A stretch of DNA of 64,000 nt from Nocardia amamiensis (lineage in GTDB: Bacteria > Actinomycetota > Actinomycetes > Mycobacteriales > Mycobacteriaceae): the NCBI RefSeq assembly GCF_015477605.1, contig NZ_JADLQX010000017.1, positions 1 through 64,000 on the forward strand. Reading direction: 5' to 3'. The notes beneath the pieces were generated by a model. It saw only the letters and a list, made by a program, of their open reading frames with translations. It did not search any database and was not told where the DNA came from. Positions 15,517 to 24,700 of this stretch are shown here, piece by piece (position 1 is the first letter of the stretch; the number at the start of each line of letters is the position of its first letter). The position numbers and the translations under genes were made by a program.

Positions 15517-16800
15517 TTACCAGCGACCGTTGTGGGAGGGAGTACGCCGGGTAGCACTCACGAGCGGGAGGTGGGCGTTGACGTGTTCCAATCGGTGCGA
15601 AGAGCGCAGTTGCGCAAGGTGATCCAGATCGGCTCCATACAGCCGCTCGGTCATCGCGTCATCGAGATCGTTTGCACCGTAAAGATAAGGACGCCCGCCC
15701 AGCTCGCAACAGCGTTCCAGAAGTTCATGGAACACGTCGCGGGTAGCGGCGGTGGCTGCCGGATCATGGTCGACCGTGGTGTACACGCCGAGTCCGATCG
15801 AAACAGGGTCAGTGCGAACCGGGGTGAAGGCGAACGAAGTTGCATCGGGAGGGCGGCGCACGATCAGGATGTACAACATCATGAGAACACGGTTCAACGG
15901 ATATCGGCTGAGGAGTGCCTCGACGGTCGCGAGCATGGGTGCGAGCTGCCCGGCAGGCACGACGTAATCGGTCCACATGCGCACCCGGTCACCAACCGCG
16001 AACGCCGTCTCTGTGATGTCATCGTGTTCCACGGACGGCAGATTGGGCACAATCGCGCAGTTCTCGTCGTCGCATCGGCCCACATCGCTACCGCGCCAGC
16101 CGGTGGTGGAGACGAGCCTGCCGCGGCGCAGGAGTGCCCAGTAGATGTCGACATCGTCGCGCTGTGCGATTCGTTCGGTGTGTCCGGCAAGCTCGGTTAA
16201 TGTGGCATGGTGTGCGCGATGCACGTGGGTGTAGCGGTGGTACGGCACGGTGCGCAGCACCGCACGTTCGATCAGCCCCGCCGTGCCGAGGCCGCCGAGT
16301 GCGAACCGGAACAGCTCCGGATGGTCGGTGCGCGAGCACCAGCGACTGGCTCCCGTTCCGTCGATCAGCTGGATCCGTTCCACATGGTCTACCTGCATGC
16401 CGTACCGCACCGAGTCGATCCCGGCCCCGCCGACCGACAGGGTGCCGCCCACCGACATGTGCAGGTAATTGGGTAACACGGGCACGGCCCTGCTGCGGCG
16501 GTTCAGATATCGCTCCAGACCGTGCCAGCTCATCCCAGCGGGCACCTCGATCAGGCCCTCGCCGAGATCCCGCACTTGCGCAGCCGCGGTTTTCGGTGCG
16601 TAGGTGACGAGCAGTTCGCCGTCGGTGACGGTCTGGCCGTCACAGGAGTGGCCCGCACCGCGCAGCGTCAACTGTCGACCGGAGCTGAGCAATACCGAGG
16701 GAAACGCGGACGGCATCCGGTGCACGACTTTTGGGACGGCGCGCCGTAGACCGCCGAAGTCCGTGGCGAACTCGTCGAGGGGGACTTCGCGGGAACTCAT
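15517..16800 (-). CDS. FAD-linked oxidase, cytokinin dehydrogenase/PCMH family
   Basis: A 427-residue flavoprotein. The PCMH-type FAD domain is clear: LTLRGAGHSCDGQTVTDG near residue 45 (the GHS His is the usual covalent FAD attachment in cytokinin dehydrogenases) and LHMSVGGTLSVGGAGIDSVRYG near 105. ALGGLGTAGLIERAVLRT follows near 160. The C-terminal substrate cap contains GVYTTVDHD and YLYGANDLDD. It lacks the Cys of bicovalent BBE enzymes at the usual position as far as I can see. Starts at ATG 16800 behind TGAGG. First gene of the minus-strand cluster with the peptide and prenyltransferase, so it may oxidise a prenylated product; that is inference. No export signal. Confidence 0.8.
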   Translation of the reverse strand: MSSREVPLDEFATDFGGLRRAVPKVVHRMPSAFPSVLLSSGRQLTLRGAGHSCDGQTVTDGELLVTYAPKTAAAQVRDLGEGLIEVPAGMSWHGLERYLNRRSRAVPVLPNYLHMSVGGTLSVGGAGIDSVRYGMQVDHVERIQLIDGTGASRWCSRTDHPELFRFALGGLGTAGLIERAVLRTVPYHRYTHVHRAHHATLTELAGHTERIAQRDDVDIYWALLRRGRLVSTTGWRGSDVGRCDDENCAIVPNLPSVEHDDITETAFAVGDRVRMWTDYVVPAGQLAPMLATVEALLSRYPLNRVLMMLYILIVRRPPDATSFAFTPVRTDPVSIGLGVYTTVDHDPAATAATRDVFHELLERCCELGGRPYLYGANDLDDAMTERLYGADLDHLAQLRSSHRLEHVNAHLPLVSATRRTPSHNGRW

Positions 16801-17052
16801 GGCCTCACCTGTGGGAAACCGACTAGTACCCGAAGTATGGTCCCTCCCCACTGGGGGGAACAGTTCACTGTCCCTGGCGCGCGCCCAAGTAAGGTCGAGA
16901 AGCGAGTGGTCGCAAGTGAGAATGCCGCATCCTGTGGTGTACGGCACTTGAAGGACCGGACCCTCGTCAACGGCGTTGCGTCGCAGTGAACGAGGATGGC
17001 TCATTGCTCAGCTGTCGCACAGGCGGGCGTTCGCCAGCGGATGAGAGGAACC

Positions 17053-17448
17053 ATGCGAGACATCCACCCTGATGTACGTGCCGCACTAGCGATGGCGCGG
17101 GAGTTGCGGCACCGTGTCGCCGAGGTGCGCGAACGGGCCGACGAGATCGTTGCGCGTCGCCCGTCCCCAAGCGGATTGGTTATTCCCGAGGTCGACGCGA
17201 TGGGGCGGCTGCGGGACCTGTATCTCGCCCTGGGAACCTGCGCCCGGTTCGGCAATCACGAACTGGCCGCCGAAATCATGACCGCCATCACTGAGAGCAC
17301 CGCGGACGCCCGGCGACAGTATGCCATCGCCATGAATGACCCCGGCGATCTGCCGCGCCCGCTCGCGGCGGTCATGCGCGAGTGGCGGGCCGGGAGCGGG
17401 TCGGATAAGCAGGTCCCCAACTTTGGGAAGGCGGAACAATCAAGCTGA
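17053..17448 (+). CDS. YbaB/EbfC-like small protein opening an ESX-associated operon
   Basis: A 131-residue protein. An N-terminal helix (VRAALAMARELRHRVAEVRERADEI) is followed by a strand block, SPSGLVIPEVDAMGRLRDLYLA. This block matches the YbaB/EbfC pattern (nGlvtvevdgrGrlrdlrld) seen in many actinobacterial ESX loci, and a closing helix has HELAAEIMTAITES. Start at ATG 17053 behind GAGAGGA. It is 28 bp from the next gene. A similar YbaB-type gene (39571-40086) heads the toxin operon, so the placement is consistent. Nucleoid or chaperone role unknown. Confidence 0.6.
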   Translation: MRDIHPDVRAALAMARELRHRVAEVRERADEIVARRPSPSGLVIPEVDAMGRLRDLYLALGTCARFGNHELAAEIMTAITESTADARRQYAIAMNDPGDLPRPLAAVMREWRAGSGSDKQVPNFGKAEQSS

Positions 17449-17476
17449 GATAGACGGTGGGAGGAATAAGCCGAGC

Positions 17477-19462
17477 ATGCCTGATTACCTGGATGTTAAG
17501 CCGGATCAGCTGCGCAGAATGGCCGAGCAGCACGGTCTGGTCGCCGCAAACATCCGGAAGTTCGGTGAAATCCCCCATGACTGGCTCGCCGACTTCCCAT
17601 CCAAATATGGCACCATTGCCGACCCGGTGCGGGGTGCTCTGGAGGACTACTACCAGAGGCGCCACGACAATGCCGAACGCCTCGCCGCTAACCACGAGCG
17701 GACGCGAGACGAATTGCTCGCTGCGGCGCGAGCGCTCGAAGACGGCGATCAGGCCGGCAAACAGCAGATCGGCCAGGCGGGTGGCTTCGACCACAAAGCC
17801 CCTCCGGACGGGCCGGACGCGCCAACGGATCCCGTCCGAAAGGTGGACGCCGGCCCGGACACACCGATGATGAACGACGCCCTGCCGGAGCAGCCTTCCC
17901 TCAACACCCCCGAGACCCCGGGTATGGTTCACGAGACCGGCCGCTCCGACCAGGTACCGCTGTCACCCGCCGCGTCGGCACCACAGACCTACGACACCGC
18001 GTCCGTCGGACCCACCGTGCCGACCCCGACGACGCCGTTTTCGGTCGGCCTGCCGGAGCGCGGAACCGCCGACCTACTCGGCACTCCGGCCGTCGACGCG
18101 AACAGTGCCGCAGGCGTGGCCGTCGATGGGAACAGTGCCGCGGGGATGACCGGCGGGATGGCTACGCCATTGGCGGCAGGCCCGTTCCCGGCAGCGGGCG
18201 CCGCCAGTGGCGCACCCGTGGCCCCCAGGATGCCCTCATCACTGGCGTCAGGTCCGTTCGCGGCAGTGGCGCACGCTGCCAAGGACCGGCGGGCACTGCC
18301 GTCATTCGTGGTAGGTGAGCAGGTTCACGATGACTTGGTGCTCGCTCGTACCCTGCTCGCGGCAACCCTTGCCGCCGTGGGTGATTCGGCGCTCGGCCCG
18401 GAGTGGGCAGTGGCGGTCGGGCGGACCCGCATCGGGCCTGTCGTCATGCTGACCTCCAGTGAGGGCCGTGGCTGGCTGCCTCCCGGACTGTTCTTGCCGT
18501 CGGAGGTCGCCCTGCCGTGGAGGTGGGACTCTGTCCTGGGAGCCGAGGCTCGGAAGGCGATCGCGGCACTGGAAGGCACCGCCGACCCCGCCCGGGTACT
18601 TGCGGAGTTCGGTTTGATGGTGCGCCGCCGCAAGGGTGTCCGGCTCAGCGCCCTGGCATCGTCTGCGGCGATCCTCGACGACGTGCATGCGGCCCTTGGG
18701 GACGATGTCGCCATCGAGGGTCTGGTGTCCGCCTCGGAATCCGCCGTCGACCTCACCTCGCCCGGTGTCGGACTGGTCGACCGGCTCGCGCTCGCCGGTT
18801 CGGGGGAGTTGCTTCGACAGGCGGCGACGGTGCCCGAACTGGAGATTCGGGAGACGTGCCTCGAGCTGGCGCAGGCGGCGGATGCGCGAGTCCGCACCGC
18901 CGTCACGGGCATCGACGCCGACGTCGACGCACACCGGGCACGGCGACAACGGATCCTCGATGCGATGCAGGCCGGTCGGCCCGTCCCGGCGAGCTGGTGG
19001 GACGAGATACGCGCCGCCGATGACATGTCAGCGGCGACACTACGGTCACGGCGGGTGGATGTGTCCCACGTGCCGGTCGGTGTTCGCCTGGATGTTTCGG
19101 CAATGGAAGTCTTGCGCGGCATGGTCTTCGAGCGCCGTGCCGACGAACTGCTGCTGTTGCTGGCCGCAGGCGAACCCGACCGGCAGACTCTGCGCGATGC
19201 GCTCTACGCGTATGGCCAGATCATCGAGCATCCGCTGGTCGCGGCAACAGCGTCTGTGGCGGGGGCGCAGATGCCGAAGACGACCGGTACAGGTTCAGCA
19301 GTCCCCGGTGTCCAGGTCGGCCGCGGCGTCGGACTCGGTGCACCCGGTGTCAGTTCCATCAGCGTCAGTTCCATCGGATCAGGCGGGGCTTCACCGTCCA
19401 TCGCCGAATTCCGGACAGTTCCGGCGGGGTCCAAGGGCTCCGGTGAGCAGAGGAGAGCCTGA
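17477..19462 (+). CDS. ESX-associated protein: EspC-like N-terminus, Rv0312-like C-terminus
   Basis: 661 residues. Residues 1-95 are a helical EspC/DUF2580-like type VII target domain (MPDYLDVKPDQLRRMAEQHG opening, then ARALEDGD). Residues 100-290 form a Pro/Thr/Ala linker with a degenerate DANSAAGVA / DGNSAAGM repeat near 205. The C-terminal 340 residues are a folded region (VHDDLVLARTLLAATLAA, GPVVMLTSSEGRGWLPPG, SWWDEIRAADD, LRDALYAYGQIIEHP) resembling the DUF5631/DUF5632 part of mycobacterial Rv0312. Start at ATG 17477 with GGGAGGAATAAG upstream. Its stop overlaps the next start (TGATG). Likely exported or surface-associated, by analogy. Confidence 0.7.
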   Translation: MPDYLDVKPDQLRRMAEQHGLVAANIRKFGEIPHDWLADFPSKYGTIADPVRGALEDYYQRRHDNAERLAANHERTRDELLAAARALEDGDQAGKQQIGQAGGFDHKAPPDGPDAPTDPVRKVDAGPDTPMMNDALPEQPSLNTPETPGMVHETGRSDQVPLSPAASAPQTYDTASVGPTVPTPTTPFSVGLPERGTADLLGTPAVDANSAAGVAVDGNSAAGMTGGMATPLAAGPFPAAGAASGAPVAPRMPSSLASGPFAAVAHAAKDRRALPSFVVGEQVHDDLVLARTLLAATLAAVGDSALGPEWAVAVGRTRIGPVVMLTSSEGRGWLPPGLFLPSEVALPWRWDSVLGAEARKAIAALEGTADPARVLAEFGLMVRRRKGVRLSALASSAAILDDVHAALGDDVAIEGLVSASESAVDLTSPGVGLVDRLALAGSGELLRQAATVPELEIRETCLELAQAADARVRTAVTGIDADVDAHRARRQRILDAMQAGRPVPASWWDEIRAADDMSAATLRSRRVDVSHVPVGVRLDVSAMEVLRGMVFERRADELLLLLAAGEPDRQTLRDALYAYGQIIEHPLVAATASVAGAQMPKTTGTGSAVPGVQVGRGVGLGAPGVSSISVSSIGSGGASPSIAEFRTVPAGSKGSGEQRRA

Positions 19463-21495
19463 TGGGAAAAGCAGAGGACGCTGTCGCAGAGATCGAAGGT
19501 TACGACGGCTCTTGGGGCGACTCCGGTATGGCCGACGACAACGACGCCAAGAACTCGTTGGATACTCTGGTCGAATTGAATGGCGCCGATTTCGAGAAGG
19601 CCGTGGAGCAACTCGACCCCGGCGTCAAACAGATGCTCGTCGCCGCGAGCCGCCACCAGGGCTTAGACGACGATAATGAGAATTACAGGCTGATCGTAAA
19701 CGCGCTTGCCACCGGTGATACAAAAGATGTCGTCAAGGCCAAGAATGATCAGGCGGCAGCCGACGAGGAGGTGGTGTTCGGCAACGATTGGGACTTGGGC
19801 GATCTGCCCGATGAGGACGAGGGCGAGCATGCGGAGCCGGTCAAGCTGCCGATTCCGAAGGGTGCCAGTGCGCAGCTGATAGCGCTCATCACGGATACCG
19901 AGTTCACGATGCAGTGGGGTTTCGACACTCTGGGAATTCGTAATCCCAAGGCCGCGCCGGACTTCACGAACGTGCTCGACGACGACCGTGTCATGAGCGC
20001 GGAAGGCTGGTCGAAGGTCAGGGAAGAACATTGGGATCTGAACGGCCGGATGGAAACTCGGAAGGACGAGCACAAGGACTCGCACAAAGACGTCAAATTC
20101 GACACCTTCGACACCAAAGTCATCAAAGACGACACCTTCCAGGCTCTCGTCAGGATCAAGGAAGAGCTCGCAGAGGACCTCAAGTACGAGCCTACGAACA
20201 CCACACGTACCGGCAACACGATCACCGAAAGCTCGGGTGGCCCGCCCACTTCCGAGATGCAGGTCGCTGTCTACGAGAAGAACACGGAAAAGAACAGCGA
20301 GGGTTACGGAAAATTCTATCTGACTCCGGAAGCGGAACAGAGATACTATGTCAGGTCCATCGACCTGGCTGCCGAAGAGTGGGATGCCACGTACGCGGAA
20401 GCAACCAAGGAATTCCAGAAAAAGGCCGAGGATATCGATGGTGAAGGCGGCAACAACGGTAATAACGGCAACAACGGTAATAACGGCAACAACAACACCT
20501 ACCCGCCCGTAAACACCAGCTACCTTCCTCCTGCTCAGGATACTTCCGCCCAGAATGGCATTTTCCCGAATGGAGACGCGAGCTCCACGTTCGATGATCT
20601 GGACCTCGGGTCCACGGACACCACGGATCCTCTGACCGGTACCCAGCCCATTTCGGACACCGTGACCGGTGATACGTCGTCGAGTTCGGATCCGCTGGCT
20701 GCCATTCGTTCGGCGCTGCAGGGCGAAACCGGAACCGGGACGGGAGCCGGTACGAATACCGGAACTGTCGCGCCCGCCGCCAACAGCGGCGACAACGGCA
20801 TGGCAAATGCGATGCAGCAAATGGCGATGATGAGCGCCATCAGCGGAATGATGAACCAAGGGCGCCAGCCCGAGGACGACCGACTCGAGCGAGCCTACGC
20901 GGAGCGAGAGCGGGAGAAGCGCGAGGAACGCGAGCGCAACCGCCAGGCGCCCGCGAACGCCAACCCTGGTGTTCAGGCGCAACCTCCCACCGTCGCGGCG
21001 CCGGCCTATGCGGGCACTCCGCCGACGGTAACGACCCCGGGCTCGATGGTGGATGTCAAAATCGGGGATACGACCGTGAAGGCACCGCAGCCGGTGGCGG
21101 AGGCTCTGCAGAAGCAGACGCAGAACGTCGCCCTCGATGCGATATCCGCGTATCGGGGGACTGCGGGTGAGTTGTCGGCGGAGCATCCGCCCGAGGTGAT
21201 CACCAGTCGTGACGCGCTGAAGACGGGCGATGTTCTGCAATGGGAGAGACACAGCGCGCTCATCGTCCGGGAAAACGACCAACTGTTTGTCCTGGACAAT
21301 GGCCGTCTCATTCCCTTCGATTTCCATAAACCCCCGCTGGAAGAAAAGTACGGGCTTTTCACGGGCTATATCCACCCGACCGGCCTGAATGGCGCCGCCG
21401 GTGGTGACCCCACACTAGCGGCGGCACCTCCGCCGACCGTGGCCGCACCGCAGCAGCCTGGAGGTCCGCCACCTGTTTCGCCACCGCAGATCTGA
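19462..21495 (+). CDS. Large ESX-associated protein with Asn/Gly repeats and a C-terminal hydrolase-like fold
   Basis: 677 residues, coupled to the previous gene by a TGATG overlap. Residues 1-330 are acidic and helical with no recognised domain. Near residue 330 is a run of GNN repeats (GNNGNNGNNGNNGNNN), encoded by near-perfect AACGGTAAT-type units. A Thr/Gly/Asn-rich low-complexity region follows to about 480, then a charged helix (RLERAYAEREREKREERERN). The C-terminal 110 residues contain LKTGDVLQWERHSALIVREN, which resembles the His-containing strand of NlpC/CHAP-type or ESX accessory domains, but no catalytic Cys is evident. Ends in Pro/Ala-rich sequence. Codon use is less GC-rich than its neighbours. 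Function unknown. Confidence 0.65.
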   Translation: MGKAEDAVAEIEGYDGSWGDSGMADDNDAKNSLDTLVELNGADFEKAVEQLDPGVKQMLVAASRHQGLDDDNENYRLIVNALATGDTKDVVKAKNDQAAADEEVVFGNDWDLGDLPDEDEGEHAEPVKLPIPKGASAQLIALITDTEFTMQWGFDTLGIRNPKAAPDFTNVLDDDRVMSAEGWSKVREEHWDLNGRMETRKDEHKDSHKDVKFDTFDTKVIKDDTFQALVRIKEELAEDLKYEPTNTTRTGNTITESSGGPPTSEMQVAVYEKNTEKNSEGYGKFYLTPEAEQRYYVRSIDLAAEEWDATYAEATKEFQKKAEDIDGEGGNNGNNGNNGNNGNNNTYPPVNTSYLPPAQDTSAQNGIFPNGDASSTFDDLDLGSTDTTDPLTGTQPISDTVTGDTSSSSDPLAAIRSALQGETGTGTGAGTNTGTVAPAANSGDNGMANAMQQMAMMSAISGMMNQGRQPEDDRLERAYAEREREKREERERNRQAPANANPGVQAQPPTVAAPAYAGTPPTVTTPGSMVDVKIGDTTVKAPQPVAEALQKQTQNVALDAISAYRGTAGELSAEHPPEVITSRDALKTGDVLQWERHSALIVRENDQLFVLDNGRLIPFDFHKPPLEEKYGLFTGYIHPTGLNGAAGGDPTLAAAPPPTVAAPQQPGGPPPVSPPQI

Positions 21496-21847
21496 CCGCC
21501 GGAAACGAAGGTCCTGTTCGGAGGTGCTGCGAGCCGTTCCAGAGGCTGCGCAAATACCAGTCGACAGGGTCTTCGTCCTGGACAGCGCTGCACGTGAACG
21601 TGAGTCCCGCACGGTGGGCGACCGCGGCAGAGGTGGTGCGGGCGACGCGTACAACGGCCTTTGGCGGGCGGTTCGCCGATCGGCAAGATATCGAATGGCG
21701 AGGAGGCGAGCCCTCATGGTGAATCCGCGTCAGCGCCGGTGCGGGTAGATCCCATACGCCGAATTCGCTTGGTCTGGCGGCAATTCGGCTGGACTGTGTG
21801 CTGTCGATTGCCCGCGAAGCATCGATCTGGTTCCACAAGGACGTCCG
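21496..21847. other. Intergenic region between convergent genes
   Basis: About 350 bp between the ESX operon and EF-G2. A 30-odd residue frame ending in SIAREASIWFHKDVR with a TAA at 21849-21851 (plus strand) reads like a genuine protein tail but has no start codon after the preceding in-frame stop. It may be a degraded gene remnant. No promoter is needed here, as the flanking genes converge. Confidence 0.45.
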
Positions 21848-24040
21848 CTAAGCGCGAGCCTTCTCCCCGCGCATTGCGGCCGCCAGCTGGTTCGGCATCG
21901 GTTCGTGGCGCGCGTAACTGCGCGTGAAATCGCCGGTGCCATGCGAGATCGACCGCAAGTCGATGGCGTAGCGGCTGAGCTCGAGCTCCGGCACTTCGGC
22001 ATGAATCCTGGTTCTTCCGGAGCCGTGCGGTTCGGTGCCGAGCACACGTCCGCGCCTACTGGACAGGTCGCTCAGCACCGGTCCGACGTACTCGTCGGAG
22101 ACCAGCACCCAGACTTCGGCGAGCGGCTCCAGCACTCGGATTCCGGCGGTCGCGGCTGCCTCACGGAGGGCGAGCGCGCCCGCGGTCTGGAACGCGGCGT
22201 CGGACGAGTCGACCGAGTGGGCTTTGCCGTCGAACAGGGTGACCCGCACATCCACGAGCGGATATCCGGCGGTGAGCCCACGCGACGCTTGCGCGCGCAC
22301 GCCCTTCTCCACCGACGGAATGAACTGGCGCGGAACAACTCCGCCGACAACTCGGTCCACGAACTCGATCCCCGCGCCTTCGGGCAGCGGTTCGACCTCG
22401 ATCTCGCACACGGCGTATTGCCCGTGCCCGCCGGACTGTTTCACATGCCTGCCGCGCCCGGTCGCCTTGCCCGCGAACGTCTCGCGCAACGCCACCACGT
22501 GGTCGATCACGTCGACCTGCACCCCGAACCGGGTCCGCAACCGCTCCAGGGCGACGTCGCGATGCGCTTCGCCGAGACACCACAGCACCAGCTGATGCGT
22601 CTGCCCGTTGTGCTCGAGCCGCAAGGCCGGATCCTCGGCGGCCAAGCGAGCGAGGCTCTGGGAGAGTTTGTCCTCGTCGGCCTTGCTGTGCGCGCGGATC
22701 GCGATCGGTAGCAAAGGGTCGGGCATCGGCCACGGCTCGATCCGCAGCGGGTTGTCGGTGGACGACAAGGTGTCGCCGGTCTCGGCGCGGCCGAGTTTGG
22801 TGACGTAGGCGATGTCGCCCGCGATCGCCTGCCCGAGCGGGCGCTGCTGCTTGCCGAAGGGAGCGGAGATCGCGCCGACGCGCTCGTCCACCTCGTGACT
22901 CTCGTGACCGCGGTCCTCGAGACCATGGCCGCTGACGTGCACCGTGTCGTCGGGGTGCAAGGTGCCGGAGAAGACGCGGACCAAGGAGACCCGTCCGACG
23001 TACGGGTCGGACGCGGTGCGGATGACCTCGGCGGCCAGCTCGCCGTCCGGGTCGCATCGGAGCGGATGCGGTCCCGCGCCGTTGCTGGCGGTGATGGCGT
23101 GCTCGACCGGCGTCGGAAACCCGCCGGTGACCAGCTCGAGGAGCTCGACGGTGCCCAGGCCCTGCTTGGCGCCTTCGGGCGCGGGCGCCGCGAAGAGCAC
23201 TGGATGGAAGCTTCCGCGCGCGACCGCCCGCTCCAAATCGGCGACCAGCGTCGCCAGGCTGATCTCCTCGCCCTCCAGGTAGCGGTCCATCAGGCTTTCG
23301 TCTTCGCTCTCGGCGATGATGCCCTCGATGAGGCGGTTGCGCGCCTCCTCCAGCTCGGGTACCTGCTCGGGGGAGGGGTCGCCCTGGATCTCCGTTCCGG
23401 AGGAATAGTCACCTATGCAGTGTGGTAGCAGCTCCACCATGCCGGTGACCGGCCGGTGACCGTCCGGGTTCTTCGGGCCGTACACCGGAAGGTGAAGCGG
23501 CAGAATGCTTTCCGTCGATCCGCCGCCGAGCGCCATTTGGCATGCGTCGGCCATCACGTCGTACTCGTCGCGCGCCGTATCCAGGTGCGTGATCACGATC
23601 GCGCGCGGCATCCCGACCGCGGCGCACTCCTCCCACAGCGCCCTGGTCGTCCCCGCGAGTCCTTCCGCCCCCTCGGCCGCGGAGATGACGAACAGCGCCG
23701 CGTCGGCCGCGCGCAGTCCCGCCCGCAGCTCGCCGACGAAGTCCGCGTACCCCGGCGTGTCCAGCAGGTTGATCTTCACTCCGCCCCACGTCACCGGCAC
23801 CACGGACAGCTGCACCGAGCGGTGCTGGCGATGCTCGATCTCGTCGTAGTCCGACAGCGACGTGCCGTCCTCGACCCGTCCGGCGCGATTCACCGCCCGC
23901 GCGGTGAGTGCCATGGCCTCCACCAGCGTGGTCTTTCCCGATCCGCTGGGCCCGACCAGGACCACATTGCGGATCTGCTCGGGGCCCTCCGCCGTCACCA
24001 CGCCGTTGCCTGCGGGCGCTCCGTTGGTCTTGTCCACCAT
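21848..24040 (-). CDS. fusA2: Elongation factor G2 (EF-G-like GTPase)
   Basis: 730 residues with EF-G architecture. G domain: P-loop GPSGSGKTTL near 30, DTPGYADFVGELRAG near 95 (G3). EF-G domains II to V follow (GHGLEDRGHE, the GGHGQYAVCEIEVEPLP domain IV entry near 500, and an AEVPELELSRYAIDLRSISHGTGDF domain V). The G4 motif is THLDTA rather than NKxD, as in the actinobacterial EF-G2 paralog, which binds GTP but in M. smegmatis lacks ribosome-stimulated GTPase. It is not next to rpsL/rpsG/tuf, confirming it is not the housekeeping EF-G. ATG 24040 has AAAGGAG nine bases upstream. Physiological role is unclear. Confidence 0.93.
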   Translation of the reverse strand: MVDKTNGAPAGNGVVTAEGPEQIRNVVLVGPSGSGKTTLVEAMALTARAVNRAGRVEDGTSLSDYDEIEHRQHRSVQLSVVPVTWGGVKINLLDTPGYADFVGELRAGLRAADAALFVISAAEGAEGLAGTTRALWEECAAVGMPRAIVITHLDTARDEYDVMADACQMALGGGSTESILPLHLPVYGPKNPDGHRPVTGMVELLPHCIGDYSSGTEIQGDPSPEQVPELEEARNRLIEGIIAESEDESLMDRYLEGEEISLATLVADLERAVARGSFHPVLFAAPAPEGAKQGLGTVELLELVTGGFPTPVEHAITASNGAGPHPLRCDPDGELAAEVIRTASDPYVGRVSLVRVFSGTLHPDDTVHVSGHGLEDRGHESHEVDERVGAISAPFGKQQRPLGQAIAGDIAYVTKLGRAETGDTLSSTDNPLRIEPWPMPDPLLPIAIRAHSKADEDKLSQSLARLAAEDPALRLEHNGQTHQLVLWCLGEAHRDVALERLRTRFGVQVDVIDHVVALRETFAGKATGRGRHVKQSGGHGQYAVCEIEVEPLPEGAGIEFVDRVVGGVVPRQFIPSVEKGVRAQASRGLTAGYPLVDVRVTLFDGKAHSVDSSDAAFQTAGALALREAAATAGIRVLEPLAEVWVLVSDEYVGPVLSDLSSRRGRVLGTEPHGSGRTRIHAEVPELELSRYAIDLRSISHGTGDFTRSYARHEPMPNQLAAAMRGEKARA

Positions 24041-24700
24041 GCGTCTCGCTCCTTTGCCGACACCTGCGGTACATCAACCTTCCCACCGGGCGTCACCTCC
24101 CGTCCACGAATCGGGCGATCGGGCTGTGCGGAGCGCCGATCGCGCGCGGACGAGGTCTCCTCGCGTGCCGGTGCACTCCGCGTTCCGCTGCGCCGAGAAC
24201 CGTCCGGACGACACGCGGCCTCCTACGGGCTGGTGAACGTCATGCCCGGGCCAGCTGGGCCGAATCGAATGCTTGGTGATTCGCACGGTGAGCGGGTATG
24301 TGATCCGGGTGAGCGGGCACCTGATCCGAATCGTCGACTTCGGGTTCTCTGTCGTCGACAACCGTAGCGACACGTATTCCACGGCTACGGCCGCTCGAGC
24401 GCGGCCGGAGTCGGCTGTAGAGATCGGCGACCGCGGGGTTCGATGGGTTTGGGGCTGGTCGCTCGTGCACCCGTCCGGGCGTTGTCCTGGCACATCTGCG
24501 GGACCGCGCCGAGCCGGCTCATGGTGGCGGCCGACCGAACAGCGGGGTCTGGTGAACTGGTCGGCCGCGGCGGCCACGCAGACGTCCTTGTCGGATGGTT
24601 CCCCAGGATCTTGGTGGTGTAGCCCTGGCGCTGTCTAGTTGTCGAGCAATCTGCGCGATCGGTCCGAGAAAGAGGGTTGACGATGTGGAAGGAGCAATAG
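24041..24700. other. Intergenic region without a recognised gene
   Basis: About 660 bp between divergent EF-G2 and SDR genes. Frames on both strands are Arg/Pro-rich. A TTG-started plus-strand frame (24273-24638) opens with plausible hydrophobic sequence but degenerates into Trp/Ser/Arg-rich text and lacks a ribosome binding site. Two imperfect copies of a GTGAGCGGG...TGATCCG unit sit at about 24289-24330. Should contain the promoters of both genes. Confidence 0.5.

Noticed and set aside
16841..16860. C-rich/G-rich inverted sequence as a terminator
   Set aside because: Arms do not pair without bulges and it lies in a divergent promoter region where no terminator is expected.
21720..21851. 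Plus-strand protein tail ending SIAREASIWFHKDVR
   Set aside because: Protein-like, but an in-frame TGA lies upstream and no start codon follows it; at most a remnant.
24273..24638. 121-residue plus-strand frame before the SDR gene
   Set aside because: TTG start without a binding site, and the second half is low-complexity Trp/Ser/Arg; no support.
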